A DNA stretch of 64,000 bases, from contig JACUTV010000002.1 in NCBI GenBank assembly GCA_014859645.1, positions 36,043 through 100,042 on the forward strand, in the 5' to 3' direction. The translations under genes and the position numbers were made by a program. The notes under the pieces are model-generated. The model was not told the DNA's origin. It did not search any database and saw only the letters and a program-made list of their open reading frames with translations. Positions 1 through 9,310 of the stretch are shown here, piece by piece; within the stretch, counting starts at the first letter, position 1; every line of letters begins with the position of its first letter. This stretch comes from Campylobacterales bacterium. GTDB lineage: Bacteria; Campylobacterota; Campylobacteria; Campylobacterales; Campylobacteraceae.

Positions 1-2900
1 TTTTTTTTGAAAACAAGAATCTCTTTCTTGGTTGTGTTTGGCGTGGAGGATTCTTGTTTTTTAGAAGAAGGTGAGAGAAAATTCATGTCCATTTCTTCAA
101 GGGAATCTAAAAAAGGCACATCTTCAGGGGGTATGAAAGTCGCTGAAGATGTGTGTGCAACGTTGTTTGTCTTTTGCTCAGGGGGCGTGGGTTGTGGCTT
201 GGGGGCTTCCTCGATCCCTTTGTGGGAGAGAAATTGGTTGAGGATAGATTGAATATCTTCGCGCTTGATGGGTTTGGTGACGTATTCGTCCAAGCCTTCA
301 CCCATGAAGCGCTCCCTGTCTCCTTTGAGGGCGTTAGCGGTAATGGCTACGATAGGAATGTGATTCTCTCCCGTTTCTTGCTCGTATTGGATGATTTTCT
401 TTGTTGCTTCAACACCGTCCATGATGGGCATTGCAATATCCATAAAAATCATGTCGTAGTGATTGTTGGTGCGTTCTTGCAATGCCAAGAGCCCATTGTT
501 GACGCACGTCACGCTAAGGCCCAAATCTTCCAGCGTTCGGCGAATCAATTTTTGATTAATCTCGTTATCTTCTGCCACAAGCACATGGGCGCTAAACTTG
601 TTGGAAGGGTGCATTACCTTTTGCACGAGGCCTGAAGGTTGTTTTTTGGGCGCAATTTTTTGACAAATGGCAAGCCATTTTAAGATTTTACTGGGATTAA
701 TGGGCCTGTAGGCAACAGTAATGTACGAATCCTTTGACTTCTCAAAAGCCTCTTTTTGTGAATGTTTTCCAATGGCCAAAATAGGCAGATGGATTTTTTT
801 ATACTCCTCGATTTCTCCCATGTCAAGCAGGTTTTGGTCAACCACAATGAGCGTCACTCCGGAAGTGTGAATGAGGTTTTTAAGTTCCAAAAGTGTGGCA
901 TAAGGCTTAAGGGCAATGCCATAATAGGATAAATAATCGTACATGTAAGGAACTTGTGGAGACTTCGCATCTTCTTTAGTAAGTATGGCGCAGGTGTAAG
1001 CGCTAAATTCATCTTTATGGTTGGGTTTTGCGTCATGGGCGATTTCGTCAAATTCAAGAGTGAAGAAAAATCTACTTCCCTCGCCTTCTTCGCTTTCAAT
1101 CTCGAGGGTTCCGCCTAGGGTTTCGATGAATTTGGACGAAATCGTAAGGCCAAGGCCTGTTCCGCCATATTTGCGGGTGATGGTGGAATCGGCTTGAGAA
1201 AAAGCGTTAAAGATAGATGCTTGTTTTTCTTGGTTGACGCCAATGCCTGAGTCTTGAACAGAGAAATATAAAAGCGTTTTAGGTCCTTCTCCAGGAAGGC
1301 GCTTGATTTGAATGTCAATGGTGCCACCCGTTGGTGTGAACTTGATGGCATTGCTAAGAAGGTTAATCAAGACTTCTTTGATTTTTGTGACATCCCCTTT
1401 GAGTTTACATGTAAGGCTTGGGTCAATGAAAAACAAGAAGTTAATATTTTTTTCTGATGCTTTGGCCCCATACACTTCTGCGGCTCCTTCAAATTCATCG
1501 ATAGGAAAGAAGGGCGTTTCATCGATTTCCACGTGACTGCTCTCGATTTTGGAAAGGTCTAAAATATTGTTAATGATGGTCAAAAGGTTTTCAGAACTTT
1601 TTTCGATAACGTCAATAAATTCCTTTTCTTCTGCGCCGAGATTAGAGTTTTTCAGTAGTTCTGTGAAGCCGATGATGCCATTAAGTGGGGTGCGAATCTC
1701 ATGGGACATGTTGGCAAGAAAGATACTTTTTGCCGCACTCGCTTCTTCAGCCTTGCGTTTTTCAATGGCAATACTTTCGACGGATTTGTCAATAGCTTTA
1801 TAGGCTTCATGGGTTCCCTCAGGCGTGTTGAGATCGATACTGGTTTCGCCGCCAGTGAGTTCTTTTATCTTTTCAAAAACAGTCCCAAGTTCTGCAATAT
1901 TTTTACGAAAGCCTCGTCTTAGGAAGTGTCCCATGACAAGAAGAAGGAGGGAGAGGGTCCAGATGGCACCACTGATATTTAATTTGGTGAGCGCTTCGTT
2001 GGTGTACGTGTCAATTTCCTCTTGCAAGGCACTTCTGAGCATGGAGGCTGTTTTGTCCATAATATTGATTTGACTCGTTGTCATCCCAAACCAAAGGTTG
2101 GGTTCAATGGAGTAATTTCCTTCTTTTGCTTCAAGCATAATGGTGGCTTTTGCCTTGTGAACTTGCCCAAAAACATTTTTATTTTGTGTTGAAAAATGCG
2201 CTTTTTCAATCGCTTCTTTCGTGGGACCATCGGGGAGAAGTGTTGTGGTAAACGCAGATGTTTTACCCATAATTTCGGTCCATGTTTGCATGTCTCTTGG
2301 TTCAAAAGGTGTGTGCTGGGTTAGGATTTTGGAGACAAAACCGCGTTCTTGCCCTGCATATTCCATCTCTTGGTAGAGTCCAACTAAGGCAGTAGAAAGC
2401 TTGCTCACATTTCCTGTCTCCGTATTTTTGGCAAAATGATTCATTTGGGAGAGAATGAGCGTGTTAATATGGCTGTAATAATCAAAAAAGAAGGTACTAA
2501 AATCGCTTCGAAGGGAGAGAATATCTTCGCGCACTTTAGGTATGAGTTGTATCATGCTAAGGATTTCGTGAATTTCGGACGAGGCGGGTTTGCCTTGAAC
2601 GTAGGAGAGGAATTCTTTAATGGTAGCATCAGAATGAACGTGCTGTGTGGTGAGAAGGTTTTCAGCACTTTCGCCCCCACTTCCTGTGAATACAGCGCTC
2701 AATCCCCTTTCCCTTGCAAGGTCGATGGACAGTTTGCTGAGAATTTTTGTTTCTTCAATATTGGCAACAAGTGTTTTGGATTGAAGGTATTGGGTGGTGT
2801 AAGTTTGATAAAGAAAGAGAGAAGAAAAAACCAAAAGAAACAACAGGGGCAGGGCACTAATGAGTGTCATGGTGGTGGTCATATTTAGTCTAAATTTCAT
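1..2900 (-). CDS. NIT-domain hybrid sensor histidine kinase / response regulator (3' end outside window)
   Basis: The frame is open from an ATG at 2900 to the window edge, about 966 codons with no stop, so it is absent from the ORF track. In order: a membrane segment near residues 10-30; a periplasmic NIT (nitrate/nitrite sensing) domain with the typical RERGLSAVF and QERGF motifs; a second membrane segment near 308; a HisKA domain with MSHEIRTPLNG (His about 399); a HATPase with LLSNAIKFT, DSGIGV and GGTGLGLTI; a degenerate receiver-like stretch; and a receiver domain with MDIAMPIMDG (Asp about 818). The layout is BarA-like. It probably senses nitrate/nitrite or a related anion and autophosphorylates with intramolecular transfer. 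The PAS-HPt gene 25 bp upstream is a candidate relay partner. No DNA-binding output partner is visible. The C-terminus is not seen. Confidence 0.9.
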   Translation of the reverse strand, partial: MKFRLNMTTTMTLISALPLLFLLVFSSLFLYQTYTTQYLQSKTLVANIEETKILSKLSIDLARERGLSAVFTGSGGESAENLLTTQHVHSDATIKEFLSYVQGKPASSEIHEILSMIQLIPKVREDILSLRSDFSTFFFDYYSHINTLILSQMNHFAKNTETGNVSKLSTALVGLYQEMEYAGQERGFVSKILTQHTPFEPRDMQTWTEIMGKTSAFTTTLLPDGPTKEAIEKAHFSTQNKNVFGQVHKAKATIMLEAKEGNYSIEPNLWFGMTTSQINIMDKTASMLRSALQEEIDTYTNEALTKLNISGAIWTLSLLLLVMGHFLRRGFRKNIAELGTVFEKIKELTGGETSIDLNTPEGTHEAYKAIDKSVESIAIEKRKAEEASAAKSIFLANMSHEIRTPLNGIIGFTELLKNSNLGAEEKEFIDVIEKSSENLLTIINNILDLSKIESSHVEIDETPFFPIDEFEGAAEVYGAKASEKNINFLFFIDPSLTCKLKGDVTKIKEVLINLLSNAIKFTPTGGTIDIQIKRLPGEGPKTLLYFSVQDSGIGVNQEKQASIFNAFSQADSTITRKYGGTGLGLTISSKFIETLGGTLEIESEEGEGSRFFFTLEFDEIAHDAKPNHKDEFSAYTCAILTKEDAKSPQVPYMYDYLSYYGIALKPYATLLELKNLIHTSGVTLIVVDQNLLDMGEIEEYKKIHLPILAIGKHSQKEAFEKSKDSYITVAYRPINPSKILKWLAICQKIAPKKQPSGLVQKVMHPSNKFSAHVLVAEDNEINQKLIRRTLEDLGLSVTCVNNGLLALQERTNNHYDMIFMDIAMPIMDGVEATKKIIQYEQETGENHIPIVAITANALKGDRERFMGEGLDEYVTKPIKREDIQSILNQFLSHKGIEEAPKPQPTPPEQKTNNVAHTSSATFIPPEDVPFLDSLEEMDMNFLSPSSKKQESSTPNTTKKEILVFKK

Positions 2901-2925
2901 GTGCAGTCCTTGTGGTCTGTGGTGT

Positions 2926-3876
2926 TTAGCGATAACAGTGAAGATCGTTTTTAAGGTCCGAAATTAAATGTTGAAAATGAGCAAAGAGTTCTTGGGCTAA
3001 TGTGCCCTCAGCTTCGTGCAATGCTTCTAGAAGTAAAGCAAGTTGCTTCATTTGAAAGGTGTGTGCCGTGCCTAAAACTTGATGTATTAATTCATTTTTA
3101 GTCCGCATGTCATTTTCCCCAATAGCATCTTCTAGTGCATAGGCAATCATCTCCAAATGTCCTAGGTATTCTTCCATGAGGGCTAAAAATTCTGATGGTT
3201 CGAGCCCTAGTGCAAGGATGGCTTCATGGATGTTGTAAGAAGTTGCGGTGGGTAGCTGTTGCGGTGGGATTTCTTCCTCTTCCTCGCTTAGATTAATATA
3301 CAATTTTTCTTGCACAGGAGAGGGTTGTGTTGAAAAGGAGATGGGGTCGTCAAAATCTAGGGATGAAAAGCCTGTTTCGTTGTATTCTGACACCACCTCT
3401 TCTTCTTGAGGAAGTGGGGCAGAGGGCTCTTCGCAAAAATCTTCTACATGTAAGACATCTTCTGATGGCAAAGGTGTTTCTGCTTGTGGTGAAGGAAGTG
3501 GTTTTGAGGAAACAGAGATGTCTAAAGGAGCGACGGAAGGGGCGTCATTATGGAGAGTTTGAAGAGAAATGCCATAGAGCATTTGGTGTGTTTCCAACGG
3601 ACCAAAAGGAAGGATTTCCCGAATAGAAACATGGACCTCTATCTCTTTGCCATTTTTTTTCTTTATGATGGCATTTTTGTTGGGAGCTCCGCTGTAGAGA
3701 ACATAATCAATCCATGAGAAATTTTGAAATTTATACACATAGCCCAACTTGTTGACAAACAAATCGGCAACATCGTTGTTGTAGGTTTTGAATTCTTCCA
3801 TGTCTTCGTAGCCCAAAAAAACGAGAACATCTTTGGCAATACCAATGAGATTACACTCTTTGTCGTACAAAATCAC
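2926..3876 (-). CDS. PAS domain protein with C-terminal HPt-like domain
   Basis: 316 residues, cytoplasmic, with no signal peptide. The N-terminal ~100 residues read as a PAS fold (GYEDMEEFKTYNNDVADLF, then a YKF..FSWIDYVLYSG strand region). Residues ~110-215 are a Pro/Glu-rich linker. The last ~95 residues look like a four-helix HPt domain: LIHQVLGTAHTF aligns with the usual AHxLKGxA phosphorylation motif, with His at about 264. GTG at 3876 is chosen because AAGGA lies 6 nt upstream and an in-frame stop lies shortly before it. The gene lies 25 bp before the NIT hybrid kinase on the same strand, so the pair probably forms an operon and a phosphorelay. The HPt assignment is a motif-level inference. 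Confidence 0.7.
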   Translation of the reverse strand: MILYDKECNLIGIAKDVLVFLGYEDMEEFKTYNNDVADLFVNKLGYVYKFQNFSWIDYVLYSGAPNKNAIIKKKNGKEIEVHVSIREILPFGPLETHQMLYGISLQTLHNDAPSVAPLDISVSSKPLPSPQAETPLPSEDVLHVEDFCEEPSAPLPQEEEVVSEYNETGFSSLDFDDPISFSTQPSPVQEKLYINLSEEEEEIPPQQLPTATSYNIHEAILALGLEPSEFLALMEEYLGHLEMIAYALEDAIGENDMRTKNELIHQVLGTAHTFQMKQLALLLEALHEAEGTLAQELFAHFQHLISDLKNDLHCYR

Positions 3877-3968
3877 AGAATATCCTTGCTGAATGATTGG
3901 AAAAGTTTATCTATTCTATGTTTAATAATACCTTTTACTCAAAAAAACAATATTAATAGTCGTTAAAG

Positions 3969-5768
3969 TTATTTTTGTGCTAAAGAAAGCCGTTGTGCAA
4001 TGCGTTTTCCCACAACAAGCGAGAGTTCTTCCGGACTAGCCTGTGCAACAGCTTCAAAAGTACCAAAATACAATAGCAGTTTCTTGATAGCTCCCTCGCT
4101 TAGGCCCAATTGTTTTAATATAGAATGATTTTTATCCTGTGCCCGTTTGGTTTTGCGGTGAAAAGAGATGGCAAAACGGTGGGCTTCATCGCGCAAACGT
4201 TGGAAAAATTGCAATTTCGTATCTTGGGATGAGAGCGCGTGGAAGCCTTTTGTGGTGTGCAAGATGTCTTTAGCGGCACCTTTGGCGCGGTGGGCTTTGG
4301 CGTCAATCTTTTCTTTAGCAATAGCAATCACGTCCACCGATACTCCCGCGCTTTCCAAAATGGAACGCGCCAATTCAAGCAAGGTTTTACCTCCATCGAT
4401 GACCCATAAATCAGGGGCACTTTGGGTGTCAAACCGTAAGGCGCGTTGGGTGAGCAATTCACGCATTTGGCCGTACTCATCTTTGCTGTGAAGGTGGTAG
4501 TGGCGGTAGGCGCTTTTAAGAAAACTGTCATTTTCCCAACACACAATGGCTCCTACACTGGCTTCCCCTCCAAGGTGCGAGTTGTCAAACACTTCAATGC
4601 GTTCAGGTGGTTTTGAAAATTCAAAATAACGGGCCAAGTCTTCTTGCAACGAGACCGTGCTTTTGCGTAAATGTTGGGCACAAAGTTCCTTGGCATTGGT
4701 GAGAGCAAGGGTGATGAGGTGGTGTTTTTCCCCGCGTTTGGGGTGCTTGATGGAGACAGTGCACTGGTGGCGCGCGCCAATAATGGCTTCTAGCTCTTTG
4801 GCTTCTTCTAGCGGGTGCGCCGTGAAAAGAGTATGGGTAGTCATGGGACTTTGGGGTGGGTAGGCATCTAAAAGGAGCTGACGGTAGAGGGCTTCGGGCT
4901 CAAACTCACTGGTGGTGCGCGCCATGGTGTGGGAGGAGGAGACGACTTTTCCTTCTCGGATAAACAGCCGTAAGCCACACACGATGGTAGGTTCAGCGTA
5001 GATGGCAAAGATGTCAAAATCTTCAAGTTTTGCCAAATCAAGGTGCGTAAAATTGCCCATGGAGCGAATGTGTTGGGCCATGTCGCGCAGTTGTGCTGCT
5101 TCTTCAAAATGAAGTGCTTGTGCGTAGGTTTCCATTTTCTCATGTAAGGCGTCGTAAAGCACGCGCGGGCGGTGAATGAGCTTGGCAGCCGCTTGCGCCA
5201 TTTCATGGTAGGCTTCTGGAGTAATTTTGCCTTCACATGGTGCAAGACAGCGCCCCATTTGGAAAAACAAACACGCTTTTTTGGTGCGTTCACACCCTCT
5301 TTTTTGCACCAAAGGAAAAAGCAGGTACAGGGCACCCAATACATCTTTTGCGCCCGAAGAAAAAGGCCCAAAATAGCGAATATTTTTTCCTTTAATGACC
5401 TTGCGGGTGATGTCAAAACGCGGATAAGGTTTGCTAAAATCGATGTAAATATAGGGGTAGGTCTTATCGTCTCGTAGCAAAATGTTGTATTTGGGTTTGA
5501 GTTGTTTGATAAGGGAATTTTCCAAAATAAACGCATCATGCTCGCTGGAGAGCAACAAGTAATCCAAAGAAACTGTTTCGCTAATCATCTTATGAATGCG
5601 TGGCGAAAGGGCAGGGTTTGGCCCAAGAATAGGGGAAAAACGAAAGTAACTTTTTACTCTGTGTTTTAAAGACTTTGCCTTACCTATGTAGAGCAAACGC
5701 CCTGCTGCGTCAAAGAATTGGTACACGCCTGCGCTGGGCGGAAGGTGGGCTAGTTTGCTTTGGAGCAT
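3969..5768 (-). CDS. uvrC: UvrABC system protein C (excinuclease subunit)
   Basis: 599 residues, the normal UvrC length. UvrC makes both incisions flanking a lesion during nucleotide excision repair after UvrA/UvrB loading. The N-terminal GIY-YIG nuclease is visible as GVYQFFDAAG and LLYIGKAKSL (residues ~14-35). A UVR motif that binds UvrB lies near 200-235 (ALHFEEAAQLRDM). The RNase H-like 3' nuclease core contains IEVFDNSHLGG and WVIDGGK. A helix-hairpin-helix tail (LLLYFGTFEAVAQASPEEL) ends the protein. The start overlaps the end of the upstream DUF721 gene by 19 nt, so the two are translationally linked. Confidence 0.97.
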   Translation of the reverse strand: MLQSKLAHLPPSAGVYQFFDAAGRLLYIGKAKSLKHRVKSYFRFSPILGPNPALSPRIHKMISETVSLDYLLLSSEHDAFILENSLIKQLKPKYNILLRDDKTYPYIYIDFSKPYPRFDITRKVIKGKNIRYFGPFSSGAKDVLGALYLLFPLVQKRGCERTKKACLFFQMGRCLAPCEGKITPEAYHEMAQAAAKLIHRPRVLYDALHEKMETYAQALHFEEAAQLRDMAQHIRSMGNFTHLDLAKLEDFDIFAIYAEPTIVCGLRLFIREGKVVSSSHTMARTTSEFEPEALYRQLLLDAYPPQSPMTTHTLFTAHPLEEAKELEAIIGARHQCTVSIKHPKRGEKHHLITLALTNAKELCAQHLRKSTVSLQEDLARYFEFSKPPERIEVFDNSHLGGEASVGAIVCWENDSFLKSAYRHYHLHSKDEYGQMRELLTQRALRFDTQSAPDLWVIDGGKTLLELARSILESAGVSVDVIAIAKEKIDAKAHRAKGAAKDILHTTKGFHALSSQDTKLQFFQRLRDEAHRFAISFHRKTKRAQDKNHSILKQLGLSEGAIKKLLLYFGTFEAVAQASPEELSLVVGKRIAQRLSLAQK

Positions 5769-6199
5769 TGGATGGTTGTGCGGATGGATTCAAAGAGGGC
5801 GTGGAGCTCTTCGGACGTGGCATGGTTCACAAAGGACGCGCGTGAAGCTTCGGTATAAAAAGGGCCAGTGGGGGCCGAAGGCCTTACATGTAAGGGAGGT
5901 TTGTTGGTGACAAAGGTTTTGATATGTTCGGCTTCAATGCATCGGCAACTTGGGTCGTGGGCAATCAACTCTTTTAATAGCCCTTTTATCAAAGTGGTCT
6001 TATAATGGAACTCCATTTTCAACCCAGGATGCTCTAAAACAAAGAAGAGTGTGTCATTATTGGTGTACATAAACCGCACCCCTTGTGCCATGTTTCTAGG
6101 AAGCAGGCTAAGGAGTTTTTGATAGCTCTCACTCTTTTTTAGGTGTGTCAAGGAAGGATCATTTTTCAAATGACTAAGAATTGTGCGCACATGTTTCAT
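5750..6199 (-). CDS. DUF721 family protein
   Basis: 149 residues, cytoplasmic. The region with VRFMYTNNDTLFFVLEHPGLKMEFHYK fits the DUF721 (DciA-like) fold, in which a short beta-rich domain follows basic helices (KHVRTILSHLKND). DciA-type members help load the DnaB helicase. Whether this short version does so is unknown. It sits directly upstream of uvrC and overlaps it, as the corresponding small gene does in Campylobacter. The C-terminal third is not recognisable. Its 5' end faces and slightly overlaps the divergent lipoprotein gene, so any promoter must lie inside that neighbour. Confidence 0.65.
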   Translation of the reverse strand: MKHVRTILSHLKNDPSLTHLKKSESYQKLLSLLPRNMAQGVRFMYTNNDTLFFVLEHPGLKMEFHYKTTLIKGLLKELIAHDPSCRCIEAEHIKTFVTNKPPLHVRPSAPTGPFYTEASRASFVNHATSEELHALFESIRTTIQCSKAN

Positions 6200-6307
6200 G
6201 TGCTAATTATACCATCTCTTTTGGCGCTTTTTCTTTCAGGTTGCGGGTATAAAGCCCCGCCAACATACACTCCTTCGCAAGAACAATCTCAAGAACAATC
6301 ACGCTAA
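6191..6307 (+). CDS. 38-residue lipoprotein, LptM/YifL-like
   Basis: Too short for the ORF track. Translation gives a hydrophobic signal peptide (LIIPSLLALF), a lipobox LSGC with the lipidated Cys at residue 18, then GYKAPPTYTP and a Gln/Glu/Ser-rich tail. A tiny lipoprotein with a CGxKxP start after the Cys matches the family of small outer-membrane lipoproteins that includes LptM. The stop codon overlaps the nadB ATG (TAATG), so the two genes are coupled. The start is either ATG 6191, which overlaps the divergent DUF721 gene by 9 nt, or GTG 6200, which does not. No clear Shine-Dalgarno supports either. Confidence 0.7.
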   Translation: MFHVLIIPSLLALFLSGCGYKAPPTYTPSQEQSQEQSR

Positions 6308-7749
6308 TGCAGTACGACGTCATCATTATTGGCGCAGGTGTTGCTGGGCTTAGTACAGCTGCCCATTTGCCTTCTTCTATGCGGGTTTTAGTGGTCAGCA
6401 AAGATTACCCGTGGGAGTGCAATACTTTCTACGCCCAAGGAGGTGTTGCCGTCGCCAATAGCCACGAAGACATCGGCGCGCACATTGCCGATACGTTGGA
6501 GGCGGGAGTGCGCTATGGCAACCCTGAAGCGGTGCGTATTTTGTGTAGCGAAGGACCTGCGCGTGTTGAGGCACTCATTGCCCAAGGATTTGCCTTTGAT
6601 GTGGATGAAAAGGGTGCCTTACTTTACACCCAAGAAGCTGCGCACAGTGACAAACGCATCGTCCACGCAGGCGGGGACGCAACGGGTAGAGAGATTCACC
6701 TGCATCTCATGCGCCACCTTCAAACCACCTTGCTTTACAACACTCAAGTGGTAGATTTACTAATCGAAGAAGGACGTTGTTATGGGGTGCGTGTGCGCAA
6801 CCAAGACGGACTCTCGTGTGTGTACGCTAAACACATTGTGATGGCAAGCGGAGGTGTGGGGTCGCTGTACGAGTTCCATACCAATGCGCGCACCATTAGT
6901 GCAGATTTGCAAGGCATCGGCCTAGAACACGGCTTGGCACTTAAAGACATGGAAATGATGCAATTTCACCCCACAGTGTACGTAAAAAGCAAAGGAGTGC
7001 GCAAACAGCTTTTAAGCGAAGCACTCCGCGGGGAAGGAGCAAAGGTCGTGGACGCTTCGGGGCGACAGTTTTTGTTTGATTATGACCCAGATGGTGAGCT
7101 TGCGGCAAGAGACGTGGTGAGTCAGTCGATTTTTGACTACCAACACACCCATGACCAAGATGTTTTTTTAGATGTTTCTTTTTTAGATAAAGTGGCTTTT
7201 GCTAAGCGGTTTCCGAGTATTTATTTTGCCATGCAAAACGAAGGGGTTGATGTGCCTCATGCGCGCATTCCCATCTCCCCTGCCTTTCATTATGCAATGG
7301 GCGGCATCGCCACGGACATGCAAGGGCGTGTTGGGGGAGTGGAAAACCTCTATGCTGTGGGTGAAGTTGCCTGTACGGGCGTGCATGGCGCCAACCGCTT
7401 GGCGAGTAATTCTTTGCTAGAAGGGTTGGTTTTTTCCGCGCGCGTGGCAGAAGCAATCCTTCAAAGTACCTACACGATTGCGCCCAAAACCTTTACATGT
7501 AAGGAAGAAACCTTGCAGTATGAGGGAGATAAAGCTAAGAAAAACGCCTTGCGGCTATTGATGTGGAAAAATGCAGGCATTGTGCGCACAACCAAAGGCA
7601 TGGAAGAAGCTTTGAATCGCGTCCAAGACATGCTAAAATGTCGCACTGGAAAACTGCTAAGACTCAGATTGTTAGCTTCGCAGGAGATTTTACGCCACGC
7701 CTTGCGTCGACGCGAGAGCCTTGGCGCACATCGTCTGGTTGAAAAATAA
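6307..7749 (+). CDS. nadB: L-aspartate oxidase
   Basis: 480 residues. This FAD enzyme oxidises L-aspartate to iminoaspartate, the first step of de novo NAD synthesis. The N-terminal dinucleotide-binding motif VIIIGAGVAGLSTA is present, followed by the succinate-dehydrogenase-like flavoprotein fold with GGVGSLYEFHTN, MEMMQFHPTVY and the catalytic region LLSEALRGEGA. HGANRLASNSLLEGLVF is the typical FAD-clamping C-terminal motif. It is somewhat shorter than the ~530-residue E. coli enzyme because the C-terminal helical domain is reduced. The nadB partners nadA and nadC are not in the window. It is translationally coupled to the small lipoprotein upstream. Confidence 0.95.
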   Translation: MQYDVIIIGAGVAGLSTAAHLPSSMRVLVVSKDYPWECNTFYAQGGVAVANSHEDIGAHIADTLEAGVRYGNPEAVRILCSEGPARVEALIAQGFAFDVDEKGALLYTQEAAHSDKRIVHAGGDATGREIHLHLMRHLQTTLLYNTQVVDLLIEEGRCYGVRVRNQDGLSCVYAKHIVMASGGVGSLYEFHTNARTISADLQGIGLEHGLALKDMEMMQFHPTVYVKSKGVRKQLLSEALRGEGAKVVDASGRQFLFDYDPDGELAARDVVSQSIFDYQHTHDQDVFLDVSFLDKVAFAKRFPSIYFAMQNEGVDVPHARIPISPAFHYAMGGIATDMQGRVGGVENLYAVGEVACTGVHGANRLASNSLLEGLVFSARVAEAILQSTYTIAPKTFTCKEETLQYEGDKAKKNALRLLMWKNAGIVRTTKGMEEALNRVQDMLKCRTGKLLRLRLLASQEILRHALRRRESLGAHRLVEK

Positions 7750-7768
7750 CACACCACTAAGGAAATAG

Positions 7769-9307
7769 ATGAAAGACGTACCCATCCTCGTTTTAGACTT
7801 TGGATCACAGTACACGCAACTCATTGCGCGTAAGATGCGAGAAAACGGTGTTTATTGCGAGATTGTACCCTACAATGAACCCCTTGAGGCCATTAAGGCA
7901 CGCGCTCCAAAAGGATTGATTTTAAGTGGTGGGCCCGCTTCTGTTTACGCCAAAGATGCCTATTGTCCTGATCCTGCTGTGTTTGATTTGGGTATTCCTA
8001 TGCTTGGCATTTGTTATGGTATGCAACTCATGACGCAGCATTTTGGCGGCAGTGTTGTGGCGGCAAGTCACCACGAATATGGCAAGGCAGAACTCATGTT
8101 CGACCACAACCATACCCTTTTTGCAGAGACAACTTCTGGACAAATTGTTTGGATGAGCCATGGAGACAAGGTGGAAAGCTTGCCACAAGGGTTTGAAAAA
8201 ATCGCTCAAAGTGCCAACTCCCCCTACGCAGCGATTGCCAATGAAGCAAAACACTTGTACGCCTTTCAGTTTCACCCTGAGGTGTACCACAGTGAGCAAG
8301 GCAGCAAGCTGTTGAAAAACTTTGCAAAGCACATTTGCGGGTGTGAAAGCACGTGGAATATGGGCTCTTTTGCGAAAGAGAAAATCGAAGAAATTCGGGC
8401 AAAAGTGGGCTCCAAAAAAGTCTTATGTGGTGTCAGCGGAGGCGTGGACAGTTCGGTGGTCGCTGCCTTGCTTGCCGAAGCCATTGGAGAGCAGCTTGTG
8501 CCTGTGTTTGTAGATAACGGACTTTTGCGCTCAGGAGAACGTGCGCAAGTAGAGGCTGCGTTTAAACTTCGTCTTGGGGTGGATTTGATCACCGTGGACG
8601 CTTCGGATATTTTCCTAGACCGTCTCAAAGGTATCACGGATCCTGAACGAAAACGTAAAATCATTGGCGAGACGTTTATCGAAGTGTTTGAAAAAGAAGC
8701 TAAAAAATACGATGGCATCGAGTTTTTAGCGCAAGGCACCTTGTACACAGACGTCATTGAATCTGTTTCAGTAAAAGGGCCTTCTAAGACTATCAAATCT
8801 CACCATAACGTCGGGGGGTTACCCGAATGGATGAAGTTTGATTTGATTGAACCTTTGCGAGAGATTTTTAAAGATGAGGTGCGTGTTTTAGGCCTAGAAC
8901 TCGGACTTCCTAAAGAGATGATTAACCGCCATCCTTTCCCTGGCCCCGGCCTTGGGATTCGCATTATGGGCGAAGTAAACCGTGAAGATTTGGAGTTGTT
9001 GCGTAAAGCAGACGTGATTATGCTAGAAGAGCTTCGCGCAACAGGCTACTACGAAAAAACATGGCAAGCATTTACGGTGCTGTTAAATGTCAAAAGCGTA
9101 GGTGTCATGGGTGACAACCGCACTTATGACAACACTGTGTGTGTACGCATCGTAGAGGCAACCGATGGCATGACCGCCACCTTTGCACACATTCCCCATG
9201 ATATTTTGGAAAACATTAGCCGTCGTATTATCAACGAAGTAGATGGCATTAACCGCGTAGTGTACGACATCTCAAGCAAGCCCCCTGCTACTATTGAGTG
9301 GGAATAA
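7769..9307 (+). CDS. guaA: GMP synthase (glutamine-hydrolysing)
   Basis: 512 residues, the full family length. It converts XMP to GMP using ATP and glutamine. The class I glutamine amidotransferase domain has the nucleophile motif GICYGMQ (Cys ~79) and the His/Glu pair in [10 protein letters not shown]. The ATP-pyrophosphatase domain has the P-loop [10 protein letters not shown] at about 218. The C-terminal dimerisation domain ends with the characteristic [16 protein letters not shown] lies a few bases before the ATG. It lies 19 bp after nadB and 3 bp before hemD, so the three genes are probably cotranscribed. Confidence 0.98.
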   Translation: MKDVPILVLDFGSQYTQLIARKMRENGVYCEIVPYNEPLEAIKARAPKGLILSGGPASVYAKDAYCPDPAVFDLGIPMLGICYGMQLMTQHFGGSVVAASHHEYGKAELMFDHNHTLFAETTSGQIVWMSHGDKVESLPQGFEKIAQSANSPYAAIANEAKHLYAFQFHPEVYHSEQGSKLLKNFAKHICGCESTWNMGSFAKEKIEEIRAKVGSKKVLCGVSGGVDSSVVAALLAEAIGEQLVPVFVDNGLLRSGERAQVEAAFKLRLGVDLITVDASDIFLDRLKGITDPERKRKIIGETFIEVFEKEAKKYDGIEFLAQGTLYTDVIESVSVKGPSKTIKSHHNVGGLPEWMKFDLIEPLREIFKDEVRVLGLELGLPKEMINRHPFPGPGLGIRIMGEVNREDLELLRKADVIMLEELRATGYYEKTWQAFTVLLNVKSVGVMGDNRTYDNTVCVRIVEATDGMTATFAHIPHDILENISRRIINEVDGINRVVYDISSKPPATIEWE

Positions 9308-9310
9308 GGC

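Noticed and set aside
153-635. 160-residue plus-strand ORF
   Set aside because: It is the antisense shadow of the receiver domain of the NIT hybrid kinase, whose minus-strand frame is continuous and full of kinase and receiver motifs.
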